Of a stretch of 64,000 nt of DNA, positions 1 through 8,940 are shown piece after piece. Under the pieces are notes generated by a model, which saw nothing but the letters and a program-made list of their open reading frames with translations, searched no databases and was not told the origin of the DNA. The translations under genes and the position numbers were made by a program. Within the stretch, counting starts at the first letter, position 1. Every line of letters starts with the position of its first letter. This DNA is from Vibrio vulnificus NBRC 15645 = ATCC 27562 (lineage in GTDB: Bacteria > Pseudomonadota > Gammaproteobacteria > Enterobacterales > Vibrionaceae), in contig NZ_CP012882.1 of assembly GCF_002224265.1 (NCBI RefSeq), forward strand, positions 434,001 through 498,000, in the 5' to 3' direction.

Positions 1-839
1 GCCACCATTGGGCGCAATAACGTCAGATCATCCATCGAAAAATAGACCACTAACTGCCGCTTCTCTGCTGGAAATGTTGTGGGAAATTCCGCGCGAAACC
101 CAACCGTTTTTCCGTTGATCACGACCTGGCGTTGGTAACTCGTCTCCGTCACCACCTCTACGCCTTCAATCGCCCTCTGCCGATAAAAATCCAGCATGTG
201 TTTTGCGTTCAAATCACCGCGAAACGCGAGCACGATATGCGACTGTTCGTGACTTGCTCCCTCTTTACTTCGGCGGATTCTCGAAGGGGGCATACCCATC
301 GACTTTTGAAACGCATCATTAAAACGGCGAGTACTGTTAAAGCCTGAAGCAAAGCCAATTTCGGTAATGCTCAATGAGCTACCATGCAGCAACTGTTTGG
401 CAAACAGCAACTGCTGAGACTGAGCGTATTGCTTCGGAGAGATCCCCAAATAGCGGCGAAATAATTGACGAATATAGCGATCACTCACTCCTAAACGTTG
501 CGCCAAAACTGACAATCTCTCCGTTTGTAGCGCCCCTTGTTCAATTAAGGTCAACGCACGTTGAAATGTGGTTTCGACCCCTTTCCACGCCCAAGAATCG
601 GGCGCGCTGTCAGGGCGACAACGCAAACATGGTCGGTAGCCAGCAGACAAGGCTTGCGCTTTATCGTGGTAATACTCCACGTTCTCTTCTTTGGGTAAAT
701 TGGCAGGACACACAGGCCGGCAGAAAATCCCAGTGCTTTTAACCGCCACATAAAATAGCCCATCAAAGCGACTATCTCGGGCCATCCTTGCTTGTTGGCA
801 CTGCTCTGTCGTGAGCGATGAGTAGTTTAAAATGGCCAT
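1..839 (-). CDS. alkA: Ada/AlkA-type DNA alkylation repair protein, C-terminus cut by window edge
   Basis: The reading frame is open from an ATG at 839 (AAGGA nine bases upstream) to the left edge, giving 279 residues without a stop. The N-terminal 80 residues form an Ada methyl-phosphotriester domain with four zinc cysteines (C40, C44, C71, C74); C40 in FCRPVC is the expected methyl acceptor. An AraC-type HTH follows at about 88-185, then the start of an AlkA N-terminal domain at about 200-279. This is the Ada-HTH-AlkA fusion architecture: sensing of methylated DNA, transcription activation and, in the missing part, a 3-methyladenine glycosylase with HhH motif. The glycosylase residues cannot be checked here. 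Confidence 0.9.
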   Translation of the reverse strand, partial: MAILNYSSLTTEQCQQARMARDSRFDGLFYVAVKSTGIFCRPVCPANLPKEENVEYYHDKAQALSAGYRPCLRCRPDSAPDSWAWKGVETTFQRALTLIEQGALQTERLSVLAQRLGVSDRYIRQLFRRYLGISPKQYAQSQQLLFAKQLLHGSSLSITEIGFASGFNSTRRFNDAFQKSMGMPPSRIRRSKEGASHEQSHIVLAFRGDLNAKHMLDFYRQRAIEGVEVVTETSYQRQVVINGKTVGFRAEFPTTFPAEKRQLVVYFSMDDLTLLRPMV

Positions 840-1207
840 AGAAAAATCCTTGTTTGGCGGGAAAATGGCGGAACCGCAGCCCTGCACCACCTCAATCATG
901 TCGCTCTATCAAACGTTAGCGTATCCCCATGCTCCAAACTGGCAATGGCTCGCTGTGTTTGGTCACCAACGCATTGGCAAAGTCAAAACGATGGGAGATA
1001 TGAGTGAAATTGTAACAATAACCTCGATAATAACTCGCCATTTTCGGAACTCAATCCCAATTTCCAGCCTAAACCCAGCCTATGCATCGGATTGCAATAT
1101 TGCGTTGTGTATAATTTTTGGCAATTCTCACAATTTAAACTAATTTAAAAAGTAGCCACTCTTAGCAGTGGTCAACAACGTCAGACATAACGAATAAGGA
1201 AGAGGCT
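840..1207. other. Intergenic region between alkA and a small ORF
   Basis: No convincing gene. A 103-codon rightward frame at 832-1143 has no Shine-Dalgarno sequence and a composition unlike a protein. The stretch probably holds divergent promoters for alkA and the small gene at 1208; it becomes AT-rich from about 1090. Confidence 0.5.
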
Positions 1208-1411
1208 ATGGATCTGCACTCCTGTATTATCGTGCTGCGCAATCAAGAAGTGATTACCAGCAACTCAGTAGAGGACTCTCTCGGCATTATCGAATCTCAA
1301 GGAGACAATGGAATTTCCACGATTCAAATCAACGCCCGCGATGGTAACGCTATTCACACCTACCATTGCGCCAACATTGAAGACTCGCTCGAAAACCTCA
1401 TGAACCTTTAA
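1208..1411 (+). CDS. Small uncharacterised protein, 67 aa
   Basis: ATG with GGAAGAGG seven bases upstream; the frame ends shortly before a clear hairpin terminator, so it looks like a genuine monocistronic gene. The protein is acidic, with no membrane segment or signal peptide (starts MDLHSCIIVLRNQEV). I do not recognise a family. It lies convergent with hdfR and shares the terminator between them. Confidence 0.6.
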   Translation: MDLHSCIIVLRNQEVITSNSVEDSLGIIESQGDNGISTIQINARDGNAIHTYHCANIEDSLENLMNL

Positions 1412-1478
1412 CGCCTTGTTAATCGCTTTATTTAACAGAGTGAGTAGAGCTTAAAAAAGGCACTGAAAAGCAACAAAA

Positions 1479-1503
1479 AAGCCTCGTTTTTGACGAGGCT
1501 TTA
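1479..1503. terminator. Bidirectional intrinsic terminator
   Basis: Stem GCCTCG (1481-1486) pairs with CGAGGC (1494-1499), with an A-run before and T-run after, so it can serve both the 67-aa gene and leftward hdfR. Confidence 0.8.
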
Positions 1504-1530
1504 GAGTATTTCAGCGCGAAAATATGCGGC

Positions 1531-2430
1531 TTAACCGTTTTGAGTTAACGACGAATCCATCGCCTGTTGAACTTGGTAGCTGGCCAGTGGGTCAATCATC
1601 TTAACCAATTCCTCCACCTGACGAATGGCATCAATCGAGGTGCTGGCTTTGCGGTAACTTAAATAAATAGGACGATTCCATTCCTCGACCCCTTCCACTC
1701 GATGCAGCTGACCCGAAGAAAGGTACGGCTGGGCTATCGAAGCCGGTAAGTAAGCACTTCCACCTTTTTCTAAAATGAAATCGAGCGCAATGCGCGCCGT
1801 CGACGTTCTGAGATAAGGCGCTAGGTGTTTCTGGTGACGCTCAGCATGCTCAGAAGCAAACTTGGTTCCCCAATCAATGTAGACGTATTTACCTTCAAAG
1901 ACGCTGTCTTTGCTTGCAGTTTCAGTGGACACCATCACCAACACCAAATCGGCCACTTTCTTGCAAGAAAACTCATCCGCTTTGATTTGGTCAAACGCGA
2001 ATGCCATGTCTAACGTGCGCTCTTGCAGGCCACGTGTAAGCAGCTCTCGCCCCATCACTTCCGCATTAAAACCGTAGCCTCTGAACGAATCGGTCACCAC
2101 GCTTAAACAGTTTTGTAGATAGGCGTCCCACACATTCGGCGTTCCACCCAACGTCAGTTGCAAGGCACGGCCATCTTGCATCGAAAGCTCAAGTTTCGCC
2201 TGCTGCAATGTGGACACCATCACTTCTGCGTAACCCACTAAACGCTCACCTGCAGATGTCAGTTTGATGTTGTTGCGATCACGAATAAATAGCTCAACAT
2301 CGAAGTAGCTTTCTAGCTGTTTGATGCGCGCGCTGACCGCGGCTTGGGTAATGTATAAATTCTCAGCTGCACGCCCAAAATGACGAACATTAGCCAATTC
2401 TAAAAAAGTACGAAAGACCTTTACGTCCAT
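1531..2430 (-). CDS. hdfR: LysR-family regulator HdfR
   Basis: 299 aa, the normal LysR length. Residues 1-60 form the winged HTH (FGRAAENLYITQAAVSARIKQLE), followed by a substrate-binding-like effector domain. The N-terminus (TFLE..RHFGRAAE..Y.TQAAVS, FIRDRNNIKLT) closely matches enterobacterial HdfR. The identification is strengthened by the divergent DUF413/MaoP gene next door, the same arrangement as E. coli hdfR-maoP (yifA-yifE). In E. coli HdfR represses flhDC; Vibrio lacks flhDC, so the target here is unknown. Confidence 0.85.
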   Translation of the reverse strand: MDVKVFRTFLELANVRHFGRAAENLYITQAAVSARIKQLESYFDVELFIRDRNNIKLTSAGERLVGYAEVMVSTLQQAKLELSMQDGRALQLTLGGTPNVWDAYLQNCLSVVTDSFRGYGFNAEVMGRELLTRGLQERTLDMAFAFDQIKADEFSCKKVADLVLVMVSTETASKDSVFEGKYVYIDWGTKFASEHAERHQKHLAPYLRTSTARIALDFILEKGGSAYLPASIAQPYLSSGQLHRVEGVEEWNRPIYLSYRKASTSIDAIRQVEELVKMIDPLASYQVQQAMDSSLTQNG

Positions 2431-2579
2431 TAGACATCTCCTGGTTTATCGTCACCAGATTAACAACAAATACCTATTATAACGATAGAAAATTTTTGTT
2501 TTTCTTTTGCTGACTTTACGCCTAACTTTCGCCGTAAATCATCATTATTCATCTATCACGGTTACAGAGGCTGTTTGAT

Positions 2580-2939
2580 ATGTCTGACACGACTATTCGT
2601 CATGGCAAAAAACGATTTTTCGATAATGCAAAATTTCCTCGCGGATTTGCAAAGTCAGGTGATTTTACTCTTGCAGAAGAGGAAATCCTAATGATTTATG
2701 GAGACACCTTGGTTGGTCTAGAGACTGGTCAATTGACTCCAGAAAATGACGATGAAAAGCACTTTTTGCTAACGCTAGAAACACCAGAAGCGGCACAAAA
2801 CAAAGTGGAACGTACTTGGTTGAAATACATGCGCCTTGCACGTGGTCGTAAGCGCTTCCATACTCTTAATGGACGCAATAAACCAGACGCGAGCGATGAC
2901 TACGTTGAGGAAGACGCAAGCCTAACTGAGGACGATTAA
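2580..2939 (+). CDS. maoP: MaoP (DUF413, YifE) chromosome macrodomain protein
   Basis: 119 aa soluble protein. Signature stretches RFFDNAKFPRGFAKSGDFT near the N-terminus and WLKYMRLARGRKRFHTL near residues 80-98 match the E. coli YifE/MaoP family, with an acidic tail. In E. coli MaoP acts with a short cis site, maoS, to organise the Ori macrodomain. It starts 149 bp from divergent hdfR, so the two probably share a control region. It lies about 27 kb from the oriCII iterons of this replicon. Confidence 0.85.
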   Translation: MSDTTIRHGKKRFFDNAKFPRGFAKSGDFTLAEEEILMIYGDTLVGLETGQLTPENDDEKHFLLTLETPEAAQNKVERTWLKYMRLARGRKRFHTLNGRNKPDASDDYVEEDASLTEDD

Positions 2940-3118
2940 TGCATATCTGCTTTTTGATGTATCCATAGGATCGTGTTTGTGCTGAGTACGCCTCATTCAT
3001 GAGTGCGCATTAAGAGGTCACACGGTTGCCATTACAACAATGAGCGGATTGACCATTAGAGACAGAAACGTATTTGGTTTTTGTCAGGCCCTAAAAAAAG
3101 GACAGCGAATTTCAAAAA

Positions 3119-3142
3119 GCCCGCCTCCCTATGGCGGGTTTT
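3119..3142 (+). terminator. Intrinsic terminator downstream of maoP
   Basis: Stem CCCGCC (3120-3125) and GGCGGG (3133-3138) followed by TTTTG, about 180 bases after the maoP stop. Confidence 0.7.
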
Positions 3143-3265
3143 GACGGTATTTTCATGCGGGCGAACCCTCCTTTAGACAATCTTGCCCTGACTTTCCTCG
3201 ACGCCATCAAAGACGTACACTGATCATCGATGACCTTGAATTGAAGGCCTACGTATCGCCAATAA

Positions 3266-3463
3266 CAAGCTCTACAGCACAGCGATACGGTAAATAATTT
3301 GAGTGAGAAAATTGACCGACTAAACAGCGTGGGGCAACAGGCATTCCTCTATCACTCGTTACGCCATAATGGTCGTCCCGATAGGATTGATATCAGAAAC
3401 CCTCAACATCTAGGTGACATTGAGCCGACACTCGCTTATTTGATTCGTTATCTAAAACACTGA
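3266..3463 (+). pseudogene. Possible coding remnant or very small gene
   Basis: After an in-frame TAA, an open frame of 65 codons runs to TGA at 3461-3463. It has no ATG; a TTG sits at 3299. The translation (…QQAFLYHSLRHNGR…YLIRYLKH) looks protein-like rather than random, and ends like a real C-terminus. It may be the 3' end of a decayed gene. I do not recognise the family. The rest of 2940-3525 holds only the maoP terminator. Confidence 0.3.
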
Positions 3464-3525
3464 CGCACTTGCCGAAACAAGTGCATCAACATAGAGGTCA
3501 TTAACCTTAACTAGTGGGGCAAGTT

Positions 3526-3777
3526 TTATTTGGCGAGCATTGCCACTTTTTTCAAGAAGCTATCGCGCAAGTGCTCTTGCTCATAATCTAAGTGGTAGGT
3601 GTTGTGAAAACCGACTTTTAACTCAACCCCATTGCCTCGCATGTACACGCTGTAGCCATCGTAATCTGAAAACGCTTCGACCCCTTCGTAAATTTTGCCA
3701 AATTCGGTTGGGGTGCCTCGTTCCATAATGGTTTCATACGCGTGCAGAATTTTGGTGGAATCTAACTCGTTTTTCAT
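3526..3777 (-). CDS. DUF3081 family protein
   Basis: 83 aa from ATG at 3777, chosen because AGGAG lies nine bases upstream; a longer in-frame start at 3801 lacks a ribosome site. The sequence (ELDSTKILHAYETIMERG…FSDYDGYSVYMRGNGVELKVGFHNTYHLDYE…DSFLKKVAMLAK) fits the small Vibrio/Shewanella family DUF3081, of unknown function. No signal peptide or membrane span. Monocistronic, divergent from nagB. Confidence 0.75.
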   Translation of the reverse strand: MKNELDSTKILHAYETIMERGTPTEFGKIYEGVEAFSDYDGYSVYMRGNGVELKVGFHNTYHLDYEQEHLRDSFLKKVAMLAK

Positions 3778-4035
3778 GATCTGGCTCCTGCAGAAGAACA
3801 CACTATGAGTATGGGCAAGTGATGATTATTTCGCCAATGCGCAAAGTTGAGCCCCTTCAAATTACCACTTAATTTAGAAGATAAATTTATCAACTGATTA
3901 GAACAGATTTAACTCATTCAGCGCCGCTCAATGAAAGAAAAACCCCCAACGCAAACGTGTGTCATCAGCCACAATGGTGACAGTTGGGTGAAATATGTGA
4001 AATTTTGACCTAAAACAATGGCAGCCACAGAAAAC

Positions 4036-4056
4036 TTATTTTATAATGCAAAATAA
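4036..4056 (+). promoter_or_regulatory. NagC operator upstream of nagB
   Basis: A perfect inverted repeat: TTATTTT (4036-4042), a seven-base spacer, then AAAATAA (4050-4056). The arm length and spacing fit the NagC/Mlc consensus TTATTT-N9-AAATAA. It lies 43 bases before the nagB start, overlapping the expected promoter, so repression relieved by GlcNAc-6-phosphate is likely. Confidence 0.75.
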
Positions 4057-4098
4057 TGTTTCGGTACATCCAAAATTTCTAATATCTAGGGGCGAAAA

Positions 4099-4899
4099 AT
4101 GAGACTTATCCCGTTAAAAACCGCAGCACAAGTTGGTAAGTGGGCAGCGGCACATATTGCTAAGCGTATCAATGATTTCCAACCAACTGCTGAGCGTCCT
4201 TTCGTATTGGGTCTACCTACGGGTGGCACTCCTCTTGCGACATACAAAGCACTGATTGAACTTTACCAAGAAGGCAAAGTGAGCTTTAAGCACGTTGTGA
4301 CTTTTAATATGGATGAGTACGTTGGTATTTCCGCCGATCACCCAGAATCTTACCGTTCGTTCATGTACAACAACTTCTTCAACCACATTGACATCCAGGA
4401 AGAGAACATCAACCTGCTAAACGGCAATGCGGAAGATCACGAAGCAGAATGTCAGCGTTACGAAGACAAAATCAAATCTTACGGCCGCATCAACCTATTC
4501 ATGGGTGGCGTGGGCAACGATGGTCACATCGCATTTAACGAGCCAGCGTCTTCTCTATCGTCTCGCACTCGCATCAAGACACTAACGGAAGATACGCGTA
4601 TTGCTAACTCTCGTTTCTTCGATGGCGACATCAACCAAGTACCAAAATACGCCTTGACGATCGGCGTGGGTACGTTGCTTGATTCTCAAGAAATTATGAT
4701 CCTAGTAACAGGTCACAACAAAGCACTCGCGCTAGAAGCAGCGGTAGAAGGCAGCGTAAACCACCTATGGACTGTTTCTGCTCTTCAACTACATCCTAAG
4801 TCAGTGATCGTATGTGATGAGCCGTCAACTCAAGAGCTAAAAGTGAAGACAGTAAAATATTTCACTGAGCTAGAAGCGAAGAACATCGTCGGCTTCTAA
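4099..4899 (+). CDS. nagB: Glucosamine-6-phosphate deaminase NagB
   Basis: 266 aa, the same length as E. coli NagB. It converts glucosamine-6-phosphate to fructose-6-phosphate and ammonia in the cytoplasm, the last step in using GlcNAc and chitin. Visible motifs: phosphate loop LPTGGTP at about 40, NMDEY (general base aspartate) at about 71-75, and [13 protein letters not shown] at about 137-149 with the catalytic Asp-His-Glu set. The following arginine/lysine segment (SRTRIKT) fits the allosteric GlcNAc6P site. It stands alone rather than in a nagBACD operon; a NagC operator precedes it. Confidence 0.97.
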   Translation: MRLIPLKTAAQVGKWAAAHIAKRINDFQPTAERPFVLGLPTGGTPLATYKALIELYQEGKVSFKHVVTFNMDEYVGISADHPESYRSFMYNNFFNHIDIQEENINLLNGNAEDHEAECQRYEDKIKSYGRINLFMGGVGNDGHIAFNEPASSLSSRTRIKTLTEDTRIANSRFFDGDINQVPKYALTIGVGTLLDSQEIMILVTGHNKALALEAAVEGSVNHLWTVSALQLHPKSVIVCDEPSTQELKVKTVKYFTELEAKNIVGF

Positions 4900-4928
4900 T
4901 CTCGCTCTGAGCGAACGCCAGAAAAACA

Positions 4929-4957
4929 AAATCCCGCAAATTTTGCGGGATTTTTTC
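4929..4957 (+). terminator. nagB terminator
   Basis: Stem ATCCCGCA / TGCGGGAT (about 4930-4951) with a TTTTTT tract. Confidence 0.9.
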
Positions 4958-5003
4958 ATTGGATACAGAGTGAAACACGTACGCCGCTGATGGCGCTGAA
5001 CCA

Positions 5004-5870
5004 CTAATACGCTTTGATGCCAAAAGGCCTTAAACGCTGCGGCAACACCTCATCCAGGCTTTCCAGCTCGTCTTGTTCAACTTCAATCAGATGGAAATGA
5101 TGCGCTTGATACACCGCGCGAATCTTGGCTTTATTCGCCTCTGGTGTTCCACCGTTATCGCTGCCCCAGAACTGCACATAGACTTTGCCTGCAGGCAGAT
5201 AAAAATCACTGATGATCTCTTCTTCAATCGGTAACTGCCGCCCGTAAGCATGAGCAACACCCGCCAAATACAGCCAATTGTCGATCAACAACTCTCCCTT
5301 AGAGCGTACATAGTGGCCATCTAAGGTGCGGTGCTTCGCCTCAAATTTCTGTCGGAAACTGGAGAATGACTTATCCGTCGCATGCACTTCCGCGTCTTGC
5401 CCCAAGAACTCCACCACCGATTGCTTGAGGCGTTTGTTGCGTGTAATCGAATCATGCCACAGCAAATAGTATGGCTTCTCCTCACCATCACCTTTTTGTT
5501 TACCACCAGCACGAATGCCCGATTCGGTCACTTCCCAACCACGCTCAGTTTTGGCCATCCAGCCCATTTCACTGAGCAACTGGTTCATCTTTTTAGCGTT
5601 AAGCCCGAGCAGCTCGCCGATTTGTGTCGCGCTCAATAACTTGCCTTGAGTTGAGGTCAACTCAACATGCAAGTTCACAGGCCAGACAATGAACTGGCCA
5701 AATTTCGTATGGTCAACATATTCGCCGCCAAACCGCGCGCCCAATTCGGTGAGAATCCATTTATCGCCCACTCGGCTGATGTAACCAGCACGGCTCAAAT
5801 CGGTAAACAGTTGAGAGGCTTCAATGTTGCGCATTTTTGCCAATGCCGTCGTTGAGATTTTGTCCGTCAT
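5004..5870 (-). CDS. Uncharacterised protein with paired HTH-like regions and a PD-(D/E)XK-like C-terminal domain
   Basis: 288 aa, ATG at 5870 with AAGGAGG. Residues 1-50 and about 75-120 look like two small winged-helix units (ALAKMRNIEASQLFTDLSRAGYI; SATQIGELLGLNAKKMNQLLSEMGWM). Residues 188-255 resemble the restriction-endonuclease fold seen in DUF559/DUF2726-type proteins: RSKGE (E193), an acidic SDFYLP (D222), strand VYVQFWG (Q233) and a later K/Y-rich helix. The usual E-x-K is Q-x-W here, so activity is doubtful. Orthologues may carry a mistaken glycerol-kinase name; I see no kinase motif. Confidence 0.6.
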   Translation of the reverse strand: MTDKISTTALAKMRNIEASQLFTDLSRAGYISRVGDKWILTELGARFGGEYVDHTKFGQFIVWPVNLHVELTSTQGKLLSATQIGELLGLNAKKMNQLLSEMGWMAKTERGWEVTESGIRAGGKQKGDGEEKPYYLLWHDSITRNKRLKQSVVEFLGQDAEVHATDKSFSSFRQKFEAKHRTLDGHYVRSKGELLIDNWLYLAGVAHAYGRQLPIEEEIISDFYLPAGKVYVQFWGSDNGGTPEANKAKIRAVYQAHHFHLIEVEQDELESLDEVLPQRLRPFGIKAY

Positions 5871-6025
5871 GGCTGCCTCCTTTCATTCGTGGTTATTTAC
5901 CGTACACAAGAACCATTATTCTAGCCGAAAACGTCGACAAAGGCAGTGACTAACCTTTTGTTTCGCTAGAGATAAATCGCTGTGCGACCTCCACCGCAAT
6001 CCCATGTATTTGAGTGAAAAGTCAA

Positions 6026-7252
6026 TTACCCAAGAAAAGCAATAAAGCCTTGTAATATCAGCATATTGACTAAATCGATAAAAAACGCGCCGACGATCGG
6101 CACCACTAAGAATGCCTGCGGAGAAGGACCAAAGCGATTCACAATCGACCCCATGTTCATCACAGCGGTGGGGGTCGCGCCCAAACCAAAACCACAATGA
6201 CCGCTGGCGATCACCGCACTGTCGTAGTTGCGCCCCATCACTTTAAACGTCACGAAGTAGCTAAACAGCACCATCACCAATGATTGAATGGACAAAATAA
6301 ACAGAAATGGCAGCGCCAAATCAAAAATATTCCACAGTTTTAAGCTCATCAATGCCATCGCCAAAAACAGTGAGAGCGAAACGGTGCCGAGCATATCCAC
6401 CGTTTCTAAATCCAACTTTCTCACTTTGGTGAGCTCAAGGAAGTTGGTTACAAACACACCCAGCAGCAGCGCGTAAACAAAATCGGGGATCATCAACCAA
6501 GCAATGTCTAATTGATTGACCCATTGAGACAAATAGCGCGCGCCAATCACACACAGAAACATCAGTGCCAAGCTTTCAATCACCTTCTTCGCAGTGACTT
6601 TGTCTTCTTCATTTTCATTGTAAGTAACCAAATCAGCAAAACGTTGGTGGGCCTGCAATTCTCGACCGTATTCAGACTCCAATTGGTGTTTGTCCACCAG
6701 ACGCTGTGCCACAGGGCTGCCCAAGATCCCGCCCATCACTAAACCAAATGTCGCCGAGGCCATTGCGATTTCTAAAGCATTCTCTAACCCATAGTTTTGG
6801 GCGAAGGTGTTCGACCAAGCCGCCCCCGTTCCATGTCCACCAGAGAGCGTAATAGAACCCGCAATTAAGCCCAGTAAGGGATCAAGGCCAAGCATGCTCG
6901 CCAGTGAGACGCCAATGCCGTTTTGCACCACAATGTATATCGACGCAATCAGTAAAAACAGCAAGACCTTCACGCCACCTTTAAGCAATTGTTTGTAGTT
7001 GGCGGCCAAACCTACCGTAGCAAAAAACATCAACATAAACGTTTTTTGCAACGGTAAGTCAAAGTCAAAGGTGATGCCATTAAAGTGGGCAAGGGTGATC
7101 ACCAAGGCCACCACTAAGCCGCCGACAATCGGCTCTGGGATATTAAAACGTTTGAGGATCGGAATTTGGCCATTAATAAAGTGACCCAAAAATAGCACGC
7201 CAACGGCGATGAGAAAGGACTCCTGCGGACCAACAGATACAACACTGTTCAT
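6026..7252 (-). CDS. gltS: Sodium/glutamate symporter GltS, copy 1
   Basis: 408 aa, polytopic inner-membrane protein with about ten to twelve hydrophobic spans. GltS hallmarks: FNIPEPIVGGL near 36-46, the re-entrant GSITLSGGHGTGAAW loop in the middle, a second related loop SGHCGFGLGATPTAV near the C-terminus, and the inverted-repeat architecture of the family. It imports glutamate with Na+. Start ATG has AGAGG seven bases upstream. A paralogue lies immediately upstream in the same direction; the 461-base gap contains that copy's terminator, so the two are separately transcribed. Confidence 0.95.
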   Translation of the reverse strand: MNSVVSVGPQESFLIAVGVLFLGHFINGQIPILKRFNIPEPIVGGLVVALVITLAHFNGITFDFDLPLQKTFMLMFFATVGLAANYKQLLKGGVKVLLFLLIASIYIVVQNGIGVSLASMLGLDPLLGLIAGSITLSGGHGTGAAWSNTFAQNYGLENALEIAMASATFGLVMGGILGSPVAQRLVDKHQLESEYGRELQAHQRFADLVTYNENEEDKVTAKKVIESLALMFLCVIGARYLSQWVNQLDIAWLMIPDFVYALLLGVFVTNFLELTKVRKLDLETVDMLGTVSLSLFLAMALMSLKLWNIFDLALPFLFILSIQSLVMVLFSYFVTFKVMGRNYDSAVIASGHCGFGLGATPTAVMNMGSIVNRFGPSPQAFLVVPIVGAFFIDLVNMLILQGFIAFLG

Positions 7253-7657
7253 AAAACCTCTATTGTTGTGGCATGAGTAACGTCACTCACCGCAACTCGA
7301 GTGCAGAACGGCTGCTGCAAATTGGCATTTTTCTCTCAAAGCCCTGCTTATTAAGGCACAGCGGCCTCTGGTACCACGATAAACGTGGCAAGAGGGTTGA
7401 GAGAGTATTAGGCTATCCCGAGTGGTAGTGAACGAAACTACGTGCGTTTTTCAATGAAGAGCCAGTGTGCCGCGATGAAATCAAATGTCACTGAACCATT
7501 CCCTTTAAATTCTCAATTAATAAGAATAAGTAACAGATTAACGACTTATTATCTCACTATGTGAGAAATATAAATTTCTATTGAGTGAATTATGGTGAGC
7601 AAGACTCAGCCCTGGCCATTATCATCAAGGCAAGAGAGGTCAAACAGCCTCAAAAAC
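7253..7657. other. Upstream region of gltS copy 1
   Basis: No gene visible. Becomes AT-rich at about 7500-7590 (a run of TAA/ATT-rich sequence), which could hold a leftward promoter with a long leader for gltS copy 1. Confidence 0.4.
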
Positions 7658-7682
7658 TAAGGGAGCCATTTGGCTCCCTTGT
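7658..7682 (-). terminator. Terminator of gltS copy 2
   Basis: Stem GGGAGCC (7661-7667) / GGCTCCC (7672-7678) read leftward, followed on the minus strand by TTAGTTTTT. Confidence 0.75.
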
Positions 7683-7713
7683 TGGTGAACAATATCAAAC
7701 ATTGACACACGAC

Positions 7714-8940
7714 TTACCCCATAAAAGAGATAAAGCCCTGTAAGACAATTAAGTTGACGATATCGATAAAAAACGCCCCGACTATCGGCACCACCATAAA
7801 GGCCTGAGGAGAAGGACCAAAACGATTCACGATTGACCCCATGTTCATCACCGCAGTTGGCGTCGCGCCTAGGCCAAAACCACAATGACCACCCGCAATC
7901 ACTGCCGCATCATAGTTGCTGCCCATCACTTTAAACGTCACATAGTAAGTAAACAGCGCCAACACCACCGACTGCACCGCTAAAATCACCAAGAATGGAA
8001 TCGCCAGATCGAAGATGTTCCACAGCTTCAAGCTCATAAGCGCCATCGCCAAAAACAGCGACAACGACACCGTGCCGAGCATATCGACGGTTTCAGCGTC
8101 TAACTTGCGGATTTTCGTCACTTCAAGGAAGTTGGTGATGATGACACCGATAAACAGCGCATAGACAAAATCTGGAATCATCAACCATTTGATTTCATAG
8201 GTGCTGACCCACTGTTCAACGTACTTGGCTCCGGTCACACAAATGATCAGGAAGAACAGCTTCTCAATCACTTTCTTTGCCGTCACCTTATCCTCTTCGT
8301 ATTCGTTGTAAGTTACCAGTTCAGGGAATTTTTCGTGGGTTTTTGAACCTCGGCCATACTCGGACTCGACGTTGTGCTTGTCGACCAAACGCTGTGCCAC
8401 TGGGCTACCAATCAGGCCGCCGATGATCAAACCGAACGTCGCAGAGGCCATCGCGATTTCAAGCGTGTTGGACATACCATAGTTATCTGCGAACGTTTGC
8501 GACCATGCCGCGCCAGTTCCATGACCACCAGAAAGCGTAATGGAGCCCGCGATAAGGCCCATTAACGGATCCAAGCCCAGCATACTCGCCAGCGAAACAC
8601 CAACGCCATTTTGAATCACGATGTACACCGACGCCACCGCCAAAAACAGAAACACTTTGGCCCCGCCTTTGAGTAACTGGGTGTAGTTTGCCGCCAAACC
8701 CACCGTCGAGAAAAACATCAGCATAAAGGTATTTTGCAAGGGCAAGTTGAATTCCAAATCGATGCCACGGAAGTGCAAAATCGTAATGATACAGGCGACA
8801 ATCAAACCACCAACAATGGGTTCGGGAATATTGAATTTTCTTAGAATGGGGAGTTTGGCATTAATAAAATGCCCTAAAAACAGCACGCTAATCGCCACTA
8901 AAAAAGATTCCAGTGCACCGACCGTGATTAAATGATTCAT
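7714..8940 (-). CDS. gltS: Sodium/glutamate symporter GltS, copy 2
   Basis: 408 aa, exactly the same length as the downstream copy and collinear with it. The conserved blocks (FNIPEPIVGGL, GSITLSGGHGTGAAW, LMIPDFVYAL, AVMNMGSIVNRFGPSPQAF) are identical in both. Differences concentrate in the N-terminal 30 residues, the central hydrophilic linker (KHNVESEYGRGSKTHEK against KHQLESEYGRELQAHQR) and membrane-facing positions. AGAGG precedes the ATG. This is an old tandem duplication; separate promoters and terminators suggest different expression or affinity. Confidence 0.95.
   Translation of the reverse strand: MNHLITVGALESFLVAISVLFLGHFINAKLPILRKFNIPEPIVGGLIVACIITILHFRGIDLEFNLPLQNTFMLMFFSTVGLAANYTQLLKGGAKVFLFLAVASVYIVIQNGVGVSLASMLGLDPLMGLIAGSITLSGGHGTGAAWSQTFADNYGMSNTLEIAMASATFGLIIGGLIGSPVAQRLVDKHNVESEYGRGSKTHEKFPELVTYNEYEEDKVTAKKVIEKLFFLIICVTGAKYVEQWVSTYEIKWLMIPDFVYALFIGVIITNFLEVTKIRKLDAETVDMLGTVSLSLFLAMALMSLKLWNIFDLAIPFLVILAVQSVVLALFTYYVTFKVMGSNYDAAVIAGGHCGFGLGATPTAVMNMGSIVNRFGPSPQAFMVVPIVGAFFIDIVNLIVLQGFISFMG

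Noticed and set aside
832..1143. 103-codon rightward open frame overlapping the alkA start
   Set aside because: No ribosome site, low-complexity composition and overlap with the well-supported alkA start.
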